DNA from: Basidiobolus meristosporus CBS 931.73
Lineage: Eukaryota > Basidiobolomycota > Basidiobolomycetes > Basidiobolales > Basidiobolaceae
Direction: 5' to 3'
Assembly (NCBI GenBank): GCA_002104905.1
Contig: MCFE01000677.1
Location: 1 to 47,045 of the forward strand
Length of the DNA stretch: 47,045 nt
This document shows, one piece after another, positions 34,840-45,570 of this stretch; position 1 is the first letter of the stretch, and each line of letters opens with the position of its first letter. Under the pieces are notes generated by a model, which saw only the letters and a list, made by a program, of their open reading frames with translations, had not been told where the DNA came from and made no database searches. Made by a program: the position numbers and the translations under genes.

Positions 34840-36039
34840 ATGCAAGTCCCTGAAGTTGTATACACTATTGTTAACAACAAGCCATTTTATCAAACCAATT
34901 TCCATACCAACATAGCTCCTCCAAACAAGGGCCTTCAGATCCCTTATCACTCATACAGCCAAGCATCCTTCTCCCTTGCCGACTCCCACAAAACCAGCCT
35001 CTCTTCCTTCTCCACATTCACTTCCAACGACTCACAGTCATCTGGGTTTTCGGAAGACTCCGTTCCAGAGCGGTTTGTATTCTCGGCAGTCAAAAAGCAG
35101 TCCAAGAAGAAGCATTTCAAGCTTTCCAAACTACTGAAAGCCAAAGCCAAGTCCAGCAAAAAGGCTGAACCCAACCAGCTACCCTTATTGGATGCTTTGA
35201 AGAAGCGCGATCTTCCCTCCCTTTCGGAGTTGTACGGATCCTTCTCCGAATATATGGGTGCCGGTGCCAGCGGCAACGTGCGCTCAACATATTCCTTGCG
35301 TGACGGCAAGAAGTATGCAATCAAGACATACAAAGCCAAGCAAGAGGGTCAGAAGGATAAGCACTATTTCGAGCGTATTAGTAACGAGATTTACATTGGT
35401 GCATCGCTCTCTCACCCCAACATTATTCGTACAATCGATGTCGTAATGGAAGAAGGTCAGATTCACCAAGTGATGGAGTTCTGCCCTAACGATCTTGTCA
35501 CCATCATCAAAAGCGGACAAACAACTCAAGAAGAGATTAATGGATACTTCGTTCAGATGATGAAGGGTCTTCAGTATCTTCATCACCGTGGAGTGGCCCA
35601 TAGAGATCTCAAATTGGAGAACCTTTGCGTGGATGAGCAAGGCACATTGAAGATTATCGATTTTGGAAGCAGCTTTATTGTGACCAATCCTCTCGACTCA
35701 CTCCATCAAAAGTCCGCCACATCGCTGGTCGGAACTGATCCGTACATCGCACCCGAGGTTCATGCCAAGAAAGCATACGATGCCACTAAGGCTGATATCT
35801 GGTCAGCAGCAGTGGTGTTTGCAGCAATGGTTCTTCGCAAGTTTCCCTGGAAGGTGGCCCTGGAATCCGACAGCAGCTACGTCAAATTCCTTCAAAACCG
35901 GGACAAAGATGAGTTCTTCCGAGTGCTTCCTCAGCAGTCAGTGAGCCTCATCCGGAAGATGCTGGATCCCAACCCGGATAATCGTCCCTCAGTTGACGAT
36001 ATTTTCGAGGACTCATGGTTTCAATCATTGGTGTTGTAA
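34840..36039 (+). CDS. Ser/Thr protein kinase, NPR/HAL5 family (copy 2)
   Basis: Single-exon 399-aa paralogue of the kinase at 31612. Shared blocks include ELYGSFSE, NEIYIGASL-HPNII-TIDV, HRDLKLEN, TDPYIAPEVH and DEFFR--P. Catalytic residues are intact: GAGASGNV Gly loop, YAIKTY Lys, HRDLKLEN, DFGSSF, APEVHAKK, MVLRKFPW. The N-terminus again is Ser/Thr-rich (SFSTFTSNDSQSSGFSED) and then basic (KKQSKKKHFKLSKLLKAKAKSSKK). Probably a cytosolic or membrane-associated regulator of transporters. It has codon bias towards C-ending codons, stronger than copy 1, suggesting higher expression. Confidence 0.92.
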   Translation: MQVPEVVYTIVNNKPFYQTNFHTNIAPPNKGLQIPYHSYSQASFSLADSHKTSLSSFSTFTSNDSQSSGFSEDSVPERFVFSAVKKQSKKKHFKLSKLLKAKAKSSKKAEPNQLPLLDALKKRDLPSLSELYGSFSEYMGAGASGNVRSTYSLRDGKKYAIKTYKAKQEGQKDKHYFERISNEIYIGASLSHPNIIRTIDVVMEEGQIHQVMEFCPNDLVTIIKSGQTTQEEINGYFVQMMKGLQYLHHRGVAHRDLKLENLCVDEQGTLKIIDFGSSFIVTNPLDSLHQKSATSLVGTDPYIAPEVHAKKAYDATKADIWSAAVVFAAMVLRKFPWKVALESDSSYVKFLQNRDKDEFFRVLPQQSVSLIRKMLDPNPDNRPSVDDIFEDSWFQSLVL

Positions 36040-38461
36040 ACACCCTCCTCCTCATACCTCCCTCGCCCCCTTTCTCATGTAATATACACATTAACCACAT
36101 TCAACTAATACAGCTCAACCCGATGGCATTCCAATAATTGTACCATACCTCCGTCACACGACTAGAACAATAAATAAACCCCATAATATCCATTACACAT
36201 TTGCCTAAATGGGCCGAGTTGGCCACCAATTCTATTAACCGTTTGATTGTAATTCCAAGCTTGGGAATATTCGACATATATGGCTATACACGTCAGGGAT
36301 TCCATATTGGTCTTGCTCGGTGGGGACGATTGCATTGTACTCGCCCACGTTTGATCCACTCGAGCCAGGCTCGTCCAATCATGTCTTGTACGTTGGATGT
36401 GTTGCCAAGCGATACTCTTTTGGAAAGATCGATCTTTCGGCGAATATACCAAATCCCCCGCTTCCCACCGAGGTCCGTATCCTACGTACGGTTGATATAA
36501 CATAATGCTTTCGCTGCGGACCCACCGACTGACGCGCATTCTTTCGGTGCCGTCAGAGGGTAGAGCATGGGCGGCTCACCGGGGATCATTTCGTTCATTC
36601 ATCAATCCCCAACATCACCCTCCATGATGCCGTTGAACCATCGCCCAACCCTGACGTATCCAACAGGAATATCCCCGTTGCGGCAATCCGGAATCCCGGC
36701 CAATTTTATCACACCAATTCCCCTTGGCAACCTGTTGCCGGTTACAGTAATTGAGGTGGTGACCCAATCCGGTACTATCAACACTTGGTGAGCCATGTGA
36801 AATTCATGGGCGTTGCAGTTCCTCATAAAATCCCTGGTCCCACGCTTCACCTAACGAAGGCCACTGTCATCAGGGGACGGCTACTTGGACGATAGATGGC
36901 CGGACTGTCATTTCCGCTAGCCTCCTTGTGGAGACCACGTGCAGCCGTCTCACCATCCACGGAGAAGTAGCTTCGTGGCAGATGTCTTCCTTGGTATCTC
37001 GGAGCGTCCGACCAGTTCAACCATTAGCACGAGTGGTACTGGAGTAATTGGCAGTTTGGGTGGATCTGAGAGCAATTCTATTGTTCCATGGCCGCGGCAG
37101 CACTGGTTAGCATCTACGGACACAAGCTTGACCCGTCTATTCAAACAGGTTCCTTACTTGCAGCCCGGTCAGCCATTCCTTGTTGCCAAGTGTCTGACTT
37201 GGCTCCTTTCACTTTATCTAAGATACGGAAGAGACAAGGAGGTGCGTTTTCGTAGTCCCCCCGAATGCCCACCAGTACCCAGCCCGCATATCTGATAGAG
37301 AAATAGAATGGCATGTACTGCATGCTCCCTTCCGACACAGGAAGCTAGCAATCGGAAGTTTGGCCACCAAACAAACCGACCACCTAAAGGTACCAACCTA
37401 CTTTCAGCCCTTAGATCCACCTAGTTGGATCTCGAAGTCTGGCTCGACTACTATCAATACCTGTCTAAGCCCATAGCTAGCGAGAAGGGGGTGGCGCTCT
37501 TCCGTAGCATCGATCGTATCATATCACGCAAATCTTCGGGTTTCTTTGGCCTCCCTTTGGCATCTCTCCATAAGATATAAGCTACTGTTTATCTGGTCGG
37601 ATTTGGTGCTTCTACCATTGGAAGTCCCATTACTATATCCGAGTCTCCACCTCCTAGGCATGGGAACTCACGGCTCAAGAAATCCTGTAGGCTTTGTTTT
37701 GGCGAAAATGAAGATCCACTCAATCGGGTATATTATGCTTGGATACAGTGCCTTCTTCGTCGAAAGTTCGATGCTGAACCACTTGGAATTCCATTCATAC
37801 GGTGCCCTAATATCTCTTTGAAATTGCGGAATCCCCGGAAGTTACCACAATATTCGGTCCCACCCCCAAAGTCCCCAAACCTGCACACCACTTCTCAGGT
37901 CCTTTTCGAACGCTGCGGCAAAGCTCACTCCAAAGCGGAAGCTCTTTATACCATCTCAATAAACCCACTCGTGGACACTGTTGCGATGAATCATTCTAAC
38001 CCCCCATGCTATTCACTCATCTTACTCGTGTCTTATTGCTAAGCGTCAAGTATTGCCCGATTGACCCAAGATTTCATTTGCAAGATATCGGCTAACCCTT
38101 TGGGTTGGCGAAGTCTTAGAAGGGACCAGAATTGCCAAATCCCTCTACATAGCCGAAACTTTGTGGGACTCTTCTGTTCACCATTCGGTTTACGTGGTTC
38201 TTCAACAGTGAGAACGCTTTATATGAGCTCAACATACCTCCATATGAATGCCATAAAGTCCTCTAGTTTGTCCAGTCACTTCCAGTAGGCCTCAAAATCC
38301 TGCCACAAAAACCATACATCCCATGTGGGGTGCTCAGTGCACTGGATGTTTAAATCACGGCCTGACCATTTTAGAGTTTCATGTCATTTTCACATGGGTA
38401 CATCGTATTTTTGCGGAACCATTATATATGCAACCAGCTCAATTGGTAACAGGGGCATAAA
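36040..38461. other. Gene-poor region between kinase copy 2 and the transposon nest
   Basis: 2.4 kb with medium-length open frames on both strands (36162-36539 -, 36939-37295 +, 37546-37821 +), but no recognised domain and no consistent gene model. Some frames look weakly protein-like (e.g. the 118-aa frame at 36939). It may be eroded coding or repeat sequence bordering the transposons. Confidence 0.35.
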
Positions 38462-38649
38462 TGTTGTAAACTTTGTAATTCCACCTAAACATTCACCCAA
38501 CTTAGTCGCAGTCTACAAATCTCAGTGAATTCTGCCCAAATTCCCCGATGGGATTTACTTGCAATATTTCATCAAAATATCTGGTACGCAGGACATGAGA
38601 AATAATGACCAGGTTAGGTGAATAGTTGGGTGCAATTGCAAAATTTACA
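38462..38649 (-). repeat. Copia-family LTR with long inverted ends
   Basis: About 185 bp beginning TGTAAACTTTGTAATTCC on the plus strand and, read from the other end, TGTAAATTTTGCAATTGC. About 35-40 bases at each end are inverted copies of one another. A purine-rich tract (GAGTGGGAGGG, minus strand, 38651-38661) borders it, as a polypurine tract borders a 3' LTR, so it reads as the 3' LTR of the minus-strand copia relic. A related sequence starts the copia element at 45490-45493. The exact start (38462 or 38465) is uncertain. Confidence 0.6.
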
Positions 38650-39300
38650 ACCCTCCCACTCAACCATAATACTGGGATTAACTAGTCCCAACCGTGGTCC
38701 AAGATACACAAGTTTGTCTCTAGCTAATGGTTTTGTTGATACATCTGCCTTCAATTCATCTGTAGGATGGTAAACTAAGTTGGTTAAGCTGTTTTGGATA
38801 GCTTCCTATATGAGATGATGTCATATATCTATGTGCTTATCCCTAGTATGAAAAGTTGGATCTCTACCTAATGTTTTACATTCTTTATTATCTGGAAATA
38901 TAGCAGTATAGTATTATTGACTTACACCTAAATCTTTAAAGAGCTTTTTCACCTACATTGCTTCTATTGTGGCCTTACAGGTGGCCATAAACATTGCCTC
39001 TGTGATGGAAAGTGTAATGGCTGGTTACAATCTTGAGTTTTATGATATTCCACCTTTACAACAGAGAAAGGTGTATCCTGTGGTGGATCTTCTGACTACT
39101 TGATTTTGCCCCCCAATCTGCAGCAGAGTGTTGTAAAAGATCCAGCTCTGAATCAATATAGGTGTAACTTAAGCAGCAATCTATAGCCCCTGTAAGGTAT
39201 CTGAATACTGTTGCAACATTCTGGGGAGTATTGGAAGTGATGTGGAGAACTACAGGATTTCATGTTATTCACTTGTGGATTTATTGATCAAAACTAAAGT
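38650..39300 (-). mobile_element. Decayed Ty1/copia relic: end of RT plus RNase H
   Basis: Reading the minus strand with frameshifts and stops, one meets copia landmarks in order: FRYLTGAIDCCLSY (about 39165-39205), RSTTGYTFLC (about 39065-39100), a degenerate ITEAMFMATCKATIEAM block, HIDI near 38830, and the terminal KADVSTKPLARDKL at about 38711-38750. These are the RNase H and C-terminal motifs of Ty1/copia Pol. Gag, protease and integrase are missing, so the element is internally deleted. Several in-frame stops make it non-functional. Confidence 0.8.
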
Positions 39301-39570
39301 ATTTGTACTTTGGATAAAATAAGTCAAGTTAGTGTGTGGGCTGTTTAGGAAGGTCCAAGAATAAATGTGCTTCATTTGGGGCCCTTTGGACAACATTGCA
39401 TATGGTGATAATCTGGGAACATGATAATTTAGTGAGAGTATTTTCAGTAAATCCCAACAAGAAATTTGGTCAGGACAGATTGCTAATTACAGAGTAAGAT
39501 CTATGCAACTAAGTTAGCATAAATATTTAGGTGACAACTTAGCAATCACAACAAGTGTCTGCTTAACTGC
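39300..39570 (-). repeat. Copia LTR/leader fragment
   Basis: The reverse complement resembles the leader repeats of the copia element at 45571-46204. For example AAGGTCCAAGAATAAATGTG at 39352 matches, inverted, the segment ending in TTCTTGGGACCTTC, and CAGTAAATCCCAACAAG matches inverted TTGTTGGGATTTACT. It is probably the remaining 5' LTR/leader of the minus-strand relic. Confidence 0.5.
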
Positions 39571-39576
39571 AGCAAC

Positions 39577-39759
39577 ATGATCAGATTCATACTTCTGAAA
39601 GTTCATGAGATAAAGCAAGAGACTACTGTACCATACTCCCCACAGCAGAATGGAGTAGCAGAATGTGCAAACAGATCAATGATTAATATGACAAGATCTA
39701 TGATCCATGATCAAAAAGCATCCTATGATTTTTGGGCAGAATCTGTTGCCACTGCTGTA
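39577..39759 (+). mobile_element. Ty1/copia integrase fragment
   Basis: The open frame reads HEIKQETTVPYSPQQNGVAE, then NMTRSMIHDQKASYDFWAES and VATAV. This is the conserved end of the copia integrase core, including the PQQNG motif and the FWAEAV helix. It stops abruptly at 39760, where the gypsy end sequence begins, so it seems cut by the gypsy insertion or by later rearrangement. Strand is opposite to the neighbouring copia relic. Confidence 0.75.
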
Positions 39760-39784
39760 TGTGGGTTATCACTGACTGTACTTT
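39760..39784 (-). repeat. Left gypsy LTR remnant
   Basis: 25 bp beginning TGTGGGTTATCACTGACTGT, matching the start of the right LTR at 45098 with one mismatch in 24 bases. The similarity ends sharply, so the rest of this LTR is deleted or replaced. Confidence 0.6.
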
Positions 39785-40542
39785 AGTTGTAACACAGCAA
39801 CTTGGTGGATTGCATGGGTTAACTGGCCAGTGTATTTAATCCGTTTGTGTATCTTCTCTAAGATGGTTCCTACTTGGAAATGCGGTTCAAGATGTTTGCA
39901 AATTTCTTGGAGGAGTCCTTTGATTGAGAGTTCTACTTCTGGTGCTCTTGCGGCTCATACCAGGTCTGCATATACCTCAACAACCATAGTACATATTAAT
40001 GGCAAGTATGCAACAGAACAGGGGGGCTCTTGAGGTCTTGTAAGGGTGTGACAGTTGATTCCTTGTGCCTTCTGTCTGACTGTGTCCAGTATGGATATGG
40101 GAATTAGTGCGGCGTCCTTCTCCTTAATGATCAAGGAACATCCTCTTAGGTGGTACATGGTCTTCTTGGGTAGTATTTCCATGCTTCATATTGGTGTAGG
40201 TAACTTGTCTTGTCCCTCTATGATTGTGTCTTGTATCAATGTAACTGCTCCAGCAAACAACTCTATAGGTGGCTCTTGTTGCATGTAATGCTTGTACCAT
40301 ATCTCTCAACACTTGCAGGTTGGTCTTGTTTTTGATATCATCTTGATTCTTGCTGGTGGGAGGGGTATTGCCAGTTTTGGGTCAACTGTTTCCTTTGGCG
40401 CTTTCCATATGCATTCTTTTGTTCTCCCCTTTGGGCAAACTTCCTTGCACATATCATTTGTACCTATATTGACTAAAATCTCCTCTAATAAACTTTTATG
40501 TATCCTGTGTCTTCCTCTATCCTTGTCCTGATAATTGTTTAA

Positions 40543-41500
40543 TCACACTTTGGCTTCAGTGATGATTGGTGGATCATCATGAAATGGCTTCAGATGGGCT
40601 GGCGCTACATTGCTGATTGTCTTATTGTTCAGGGTGATGGTGTACTTTGGCCTGTGGTCCAAACTAATAACGGTGCAAGGGCCAATCCATTGGGGTGTAA
40701 ATTGTGGGCAAAACTTGAGGCCTGCAACAATTTGATTGTACCACACTTTATTGCCTGGTTTCCACTTTTGTCCTGTAAGTTTCTCATTTTTGGGTGGAGG
40801 GGGAAGGTGCTTGTCAACATTTTCAAATACTTTTATGTATAGGTGGGCAATACAGTGTATCAACCTTTGTACATAGTTGTTATGTGTCATCAAGGGGGCA
40901 CCTTCCATTGCCAATCTAGCTTCTTCATGCCACTTGGGCCTTTGTCCATACAGAACTTTGTACAGGGAGAAACCTGTTGTTTGATTTGGTATTGTACGCA
41001 TTGCTAGGAGTGTCAGTGGGAGTAGCTTGGCCTATGATTGGGGAAGTTCCCAGTGGAGCTTCTCTAGTATGTGGCAACATGTCTAGCTCATCCTCTTGGT
41101 TAATCCGTTGGTCTGGGGGTGATACCTGGCCACAAAGACCTGAATCACGCCCATCATTTTGCACAAATGGGCCACAGTGTTGTTCAGGAAGGAGCAACCA
41201 TTGTTGGACAGGAGTATCTGAGGATATCTGTGCCGGCAGATGAGGTGTTCTAGAATGAATTGGGCAGTTGTCTTCTGGTCCTTATCTTGGATGGCTTGGG
41301 CTTCTACCTGCTTTGAGAAATAATTGATAGCAATTATTATGCATTGTTCTCCTTTCTTTGTTTTTGTAAAGGGGCCAATGGAGTTGATCCCTACCCAGTG
41401 GAAGGGTAGGTCAAGCAGTATAGGTGCGGTTGTCCCTATCTTCTGACTCCAGTTAAATCTTTTGAAGGTGGTGCATCTTCATAGAATATTCATGACATCA
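40543..41500 (-). pseudogene. Gypsy integrase (degenerate)
   Basis: Minus-strand reading with interruptions. The core includes HWVGINSIGPFTKTKKGEQC, then IIIAINYFSK, QILLSNNGCSF, RYHPQTNGLTKR, and finally MRTIPNQTTGFSLYKVLYGQ leading into the C-terminal domain (GNKVWYN, IGPCTVISLDH, NVAPAHLKPFHDD). The first two acidic positions of the DDE triad read Asn (codons at 41383-41385 and 41203-41205). A stop follows the RMS segment. The last 152 residues form one intact open frame. Confidence 0.8.
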
Positions 41501-41879
41501 GTCAACATTTTTTCCAATAAAATGATTTCTTAACATCTTGTATGTTGTTAGGGGGTTAGTGTGTCCTAATGACATATGTCTTTCTTGTATGATTTCTTTG
41601 CAGGCAGTTACTGGGAGTACCTTGACTCTGAACTGTCCTTGGAGGAACCATAACTGGTTTTCTTGTACTTTGTAATGACACCATTTCTTTCAAAAGTCTC
41701 TCTTCTGCTTGTTTGTAACAATGTGTTTGGGATACTTCCCTCTTCTTTTAAAGTAGATTACGTCCTTGTAGTCATTGCTGATGCATACTTGGCAAACAGG
41801 ATAGCAACTGAGGAAGTCTGCGTCTTGATGCTTCTTGCCAGTGCAATGAGTTATTTTGAAGTTGTATTCTTGTAATTGG

Positions 41880-42361
41880 AGGGCCCAACATGCTAGTCAA
41901 CCGGTAAAGTCTTAAGTTTTCATTAGCCAGACCAGTGTGCTGTGGTCTGTTACTATCATGAATTGGCAACCATCTATGTATGTATGGAACTGTTTAATTG
42001 AATAAACAACAGCCCAACATTCTATCTTGGTAACGGGGTAGTGACATTTGTGTATATTTAGCAAGCAGCTCATGTAACCAATTGGGTGGAATTTGCCAGG
42101 TTAGTGGTATTGTCCCAGTACAGTGCCTATACCAGTGAGACTTCCATCACAGTTAATAGAAAATCTTGCATCCCAATTGGGAGAACGTGACACTGGCAGT
42201 GATGTCAGGGAATGTTTCAGCTGATTGGATGCTCTCTTTTGAGGCTCCAACCACACAAAACACTGGCCTTTTTGTGTCAGTTTGTGTAGGGGGGCTGCTA
42301 TTGTTGCAAAGTTCTTGACAAAGCAGCAATAGTAGCCGGCTAATCCTAGGAATCCCAACAC
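41880..42361 (-). pseudogene. Gypsy RNase H region (degenerate)
   Basis: The open frame 42101-42361 reads VLGFLGLAGYYCCFVKNFAT, APLHKLTQKGQCFVWLEPQK, and FSINCDGSLTGIGTVLGQ. This is the RT-RNase H connection and the start of gypsy RNase H with its first Asp retained (CDGS). Downstream the frame breaks, with recognisable pieces such as the tether region near 41930. Confidence 0.75.
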
Positions 42362-42365
42362 TGCA

Positions 42366-43346
42366 TTAATATCCTTTGGTGCAGGTGTATCTTGAATGGC
42401 TTTCAGGAGAGAAGTAGGGATGTAGTTTGAGTTGGTTCTTGAGGAGGGCTGTCAGGATATGTTGCACATTGTGTATATGTTCTTCTACATTGGGGGAATA
42501 TATTGCAATGTTGTCCAGATACACAAGAGCGCATTCCCATTGTAGATTTCCTAGCACCTTGTCAATCATCCTTTGGAACATAGCGGGGGCATTGCACAAG
42601 CCAAAGGGTAGTTGGTTCCATTTGTATAATCCAAACAATGCTACAAAAGCGGTTTTGGGTCAATCTTCCGGGGCTACTTCTACTTGCCAATACCCAGAGA
42701 TTAAGTCAAGAGGGCTAAAATACTTAGCTCCAATTAATCTGTCCAAGAGGTTGTCAATTTGCGGTAGCAGATACACGTCCTTCTGGGTGATGGCGTTCAA
42801 TTTTTGGTAGTCAATGCAAAAGCGTTGCTTTCTGTCTTTCTTTGGGACTATCACTACAGGGGAGGCCCGTGGAGACTGGCTCTCTGTAATGATGTTGTCT
42901 TTTAATAAAGGCTCAATTGTATCTTTGATATAGTCTGTGTCAATTTCTGAGTTCCTATAGGCTTGTTGCTTGATGAGGTATTTGTTGGCAAGGCGGATTT
43001 GGTGATATACCCCAGGTATATGACCAATTACTTGGTTCTTAGAGAATACTTGGGCAAGCAGGTGTATTCCTTCTAGGAACTTGTCTTGTAGTGCAGGCAG
43101 TAGACTGGGGTCCACATCTAGTTTGAGGAGATCTTCTTCTGGTTCCTTGTTTGTAGGTGGTCCTTGGTTGTTTCCGTCAACTTCCTCTAGGTTTAACAAT
43201 GGCACACCTCTAGGCAATGTCACCATGTGTTGCCTGTTGTTAACCACTAAGCACTCCAGACTTTGCGTTTCAAATTTTGGTGGTATCCATACTTTAGGGA
43301 TCAAGATTCCTTCCAGTTGCTTGGATGCATTTGCTGCAGTTATCAT
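42366..43346 (-). pseudogene. Gypsy reverse transcriptase (degenerate)
   Basis: Two open frames separated by an in-frame TGA at 42660-42662. The first holds PLLKDNIITESQSPRASPVV, VPKKDRKQRFCIDYQKLNAI and FSPLDLISGYWQVEVAPED. The second holds KWNQLPFGLCNAPAMFQRMI and VYLDNIAIYS. The catalytic box should be YxDD; here its second Asp is Asn (42510-42512). The TGA sits where the family normally has Arg, consistent with CGA to TGA. Confidence 0.85.
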
Positions 43347-43361
43347 TCATCTGCTTGTCAA

Positions 43362-44032
43362 TTAAGCTATTGGTGTCACTAATGAGATCACCATCACACT
43401 GGCAGGTGGTATATTTATCACCTTTTGTGTGATGATCAGAGACTGCAATGGTTTCACCTCTTTGATTGTCACATTGATGCTATGCACCTTGCTCTCATTG
43501 GTGATATGTATCAGTGGGATACTTTTGGTATCCCACCTGAGTTCAGATGCACTGTAAAGCATATCCATCTTATGTTGGATAAACCAACTCTCACCAATGA
43601 GTAAGTTGTTGGCTGCAATGGGTAGAAACACAACATCTTGATGTATAATCAAGTTGCCTAGCCAGATGGGCAATTAGGCACCACTCCTACTGTTGTGTCC
43701 AGTAGGTCATTTGCTGGCTATACCCAAATGGTGTTGTTGGGGACTATATTTAACTTTGGATGTTTTGCTAATGATTCTGACATGATCAGCATAGAGGATC
43801 CTGTGTTGATAAGGGCAAGAATCTCCTTATTCTCTATATTTACCTTTACATATGCACCTTTATTTGGTTCTTGCAGGACCGTCTGGTTGACATGAAGGGT
43901 TGTTATCTCCTTTAATCCCTCTATCAGTTCCTTGACTAGATCCGGGGCCAGTCCCAGTAAATTGGTTATTTGGAGGGTTGCCTTGGTTTGCTCTAGTATC
44001 TTCATTATGGGGAATAGGCCATGGGAAGACAT
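43362..44032 (-). pseudogene. Gypsy protease region (degenerate)
   Basis: The frame 43718-44032 ends with YVKVNIENKEILALINTGSS, the retropepsin active-site strand, in which the catalytic Asp of DTG is Asn (43805-43807). A second frame, 43362-43673, continues with DVVFLPIAANNLLIGESWF, the second half of the protease fold. The two frames are offset. Confidence 0.75.
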
Positions 44033-44047
44033 ACTAGCATTCTTTGA

Positions 44048-45080
44048 TCATTTCAACACTTCTTCCCAAGGCTCATTCTGCACCTCTTCACCTAATTCCG
44101 TGTTCTTTCCTTTTGATGGAACCTCTACTACAGGTTCCTTTGCCTCTTCTCTAGAAGCATCATGTTGACGCTTCTTCTTTTGTACTTCAACTGTTCTGAC
44201 CAGACGACTTAAATTGACTGAGTTCTGTTGGCCTCCTGGCAAGGGACTCTGTCTTTTGATGCCTTCTTCTCTTTTGTGTCTGGTACGGGCTCTTGTCCAT
44301 ACCATTTTTCACATTTGTGGGCTTGGTGGCCTACTTCTCCACATACATAACATGGGCACTGTTGTTGTGGTTGTTCCATCTGTTAGGTCAGGGCTTGTAC
44401 CTGGGCCTTTAAATCTACAACAGCTTCCCAGAGTTTATCACCTTCTTTGGGGACTTCTTGGACATTGTTGAGTAATTCCTCTAATTCACAGTCTTTCAGG
44501 GAGGCAACTTTTTCTTTCTTACAGGGGATCCCTGTCCTTCAATCATTTGTATCACTACAGGGTAGCCCCCATAGCAAGATGATCCTTTGTACTTGTTTGA
44601 CCAACTCTTGCAATGTATTACAACCCTGTTATTCTTTGGATACCCTATGTCTTATTTTGTTGTCTAAGCCCATGATGTAATACCTCATGAGCTGTTGTTT
44701 GGTGATTTTGTCCTTTGGGAGACATTGGACTTGTTGAAGAAGCAGTTCAATGTAGGCTTCATAGCTGTCACTGCTTTTCTTCTGTGAGGACAGTAGAAGG
44801 GCTTTGTAGTGGTATCCTTTGGAATATAGAAAGCGTGTCTTGTGGCTTCTTCTAGTGCATCCCAGTCATCTTTAACTGTTTCTTCCAGCCCATAATTCTA
44901 TTGCCATGCTGACCCTTCCATATGTCTTGTAAACTCCCTTACTTTCTTATTGTCATCCCATCCTGTGTCAACCGCAACTCTCTCAAACTTATCAAACCAC
45001 TCAAGGGCTTTCTCTCTCTTTCCCTTGTATGTGTTTAGTTTGATTGTAGTAATCATTACCTCACTTGTGCTTATTTCTGC
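44048..45080 (-). pseudogene. Gypsy Gag (degenerate) with CCHC knuckle
   Basis: Fragments in several frames: KREKALEWFDKFERVAVDTGWDD, EFTRHMEGSAW (the W-rich Gag signature), then a coiled region. The nucleocapsid zinc knuckle C-YV-C-GEVG-H-QAHK-C (CX2CX4HX4C) lies at 44311-44352. Frameshifts and stops interrupt it throughout. Confidence 0.7.
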
Positions 45081-45095
45081 AGAGACGGCACCAAA
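45081..45095 (-). other. Primer-binding site of the gypsy element
   Basis: Just inside the right LTR, the minus strand reads TGGTGCCGTCTCTGC, which would pair with a tRNA 3' end GCAGAGACGGCACCA. It begins with TGG, complementary to the universal CCA tail, and sits 2-3 nt from the LTR. The tRNA species was not identified. Confidence 0.6.
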
Positions 45096-45097
45096 TA

Positions 45098-45488
45098 TGT
45101 GGGTTATTACTGACTGTACTTGGTGAGTGGAAGAGCTTGTAGGTCAGGTCAGTACCACTTGATTCACAATAGCTTCCAATAGAAGGTAGCAAGGTAATAA
45201 AGACTTGTGTTTATTCCGTCCAAATCCTCTTGTCCTCTCACTTGGTTCAATTGGGTAGATATATATATCACTTGGGGGGCTTAGATAATAGACAATGTGT
45301 TCTAAAATAGGGGTGTGACCACCTTCCTGTTATGGTAAGTGTTCTAACTAGATGAGGGCAGGGATAGGAGGGAGGGCGCATGGGGGAATCACAGGGAGGA
45401 TACTGGGGGACTTTGGGTAGGACTCTGGGGAGAACTCTTGGGCAAAGAGTGGGTACTGCATTTAGTACTCACACTGTATACCTTAACA
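45098..45488 (-). repeat. Right (5') LTR of the gypsy element
   Basis: About 391 bp bounded by TG (45098) and CA (45487-45488), next to the primer-binding site on its inner side. It contains a TA-rich run GATATATATATCAC near 45258 that may be promoter sequence. The outer flank passes straight into the copia LTR. The five bases beyond each end of the gypsy element do not match, so no target-site duplication is visible. Confidence 0.6.
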
Positions 45489-45570
45489 ATGTTGTAAAAA
45501 TTGTAATTCCACCTAAATATTCACCTTAGTCACCTAGACCATCACCTTCAAATCCTAGAGAATACTGACT

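Larger units (their letters stand above)
39760..45488 (-). mobile_element. Ty3/gypsy retrotransposon, degenerate
   Basis: About 5.7 kb element on the minus strand with the order Gag, protease, RT, RNase H, integrase, which defines Ty3/gypsy. The right LTR is complete (45098-45488); the left one is reduced to about 25 bp (39760-39784). A primer-binding site and a CCHC knuckle are visible. Coding frames are interrupted by many stops and frameshifts, and active-site aspartates are changed in protease, RT and integrase. CpG is strongly depleted. The about 750 bp beyond integrase (39785-40540) shows no recognisable domain. It cannot be autonomous. Confidence 0.85.

Noticed and set aside
38421-38452. 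CCAGCTCAATTGGTAAC, resembling a tRNA box A
   Set aside because: No matching box B, acceptor stem or cloverleaf could be formed around it.
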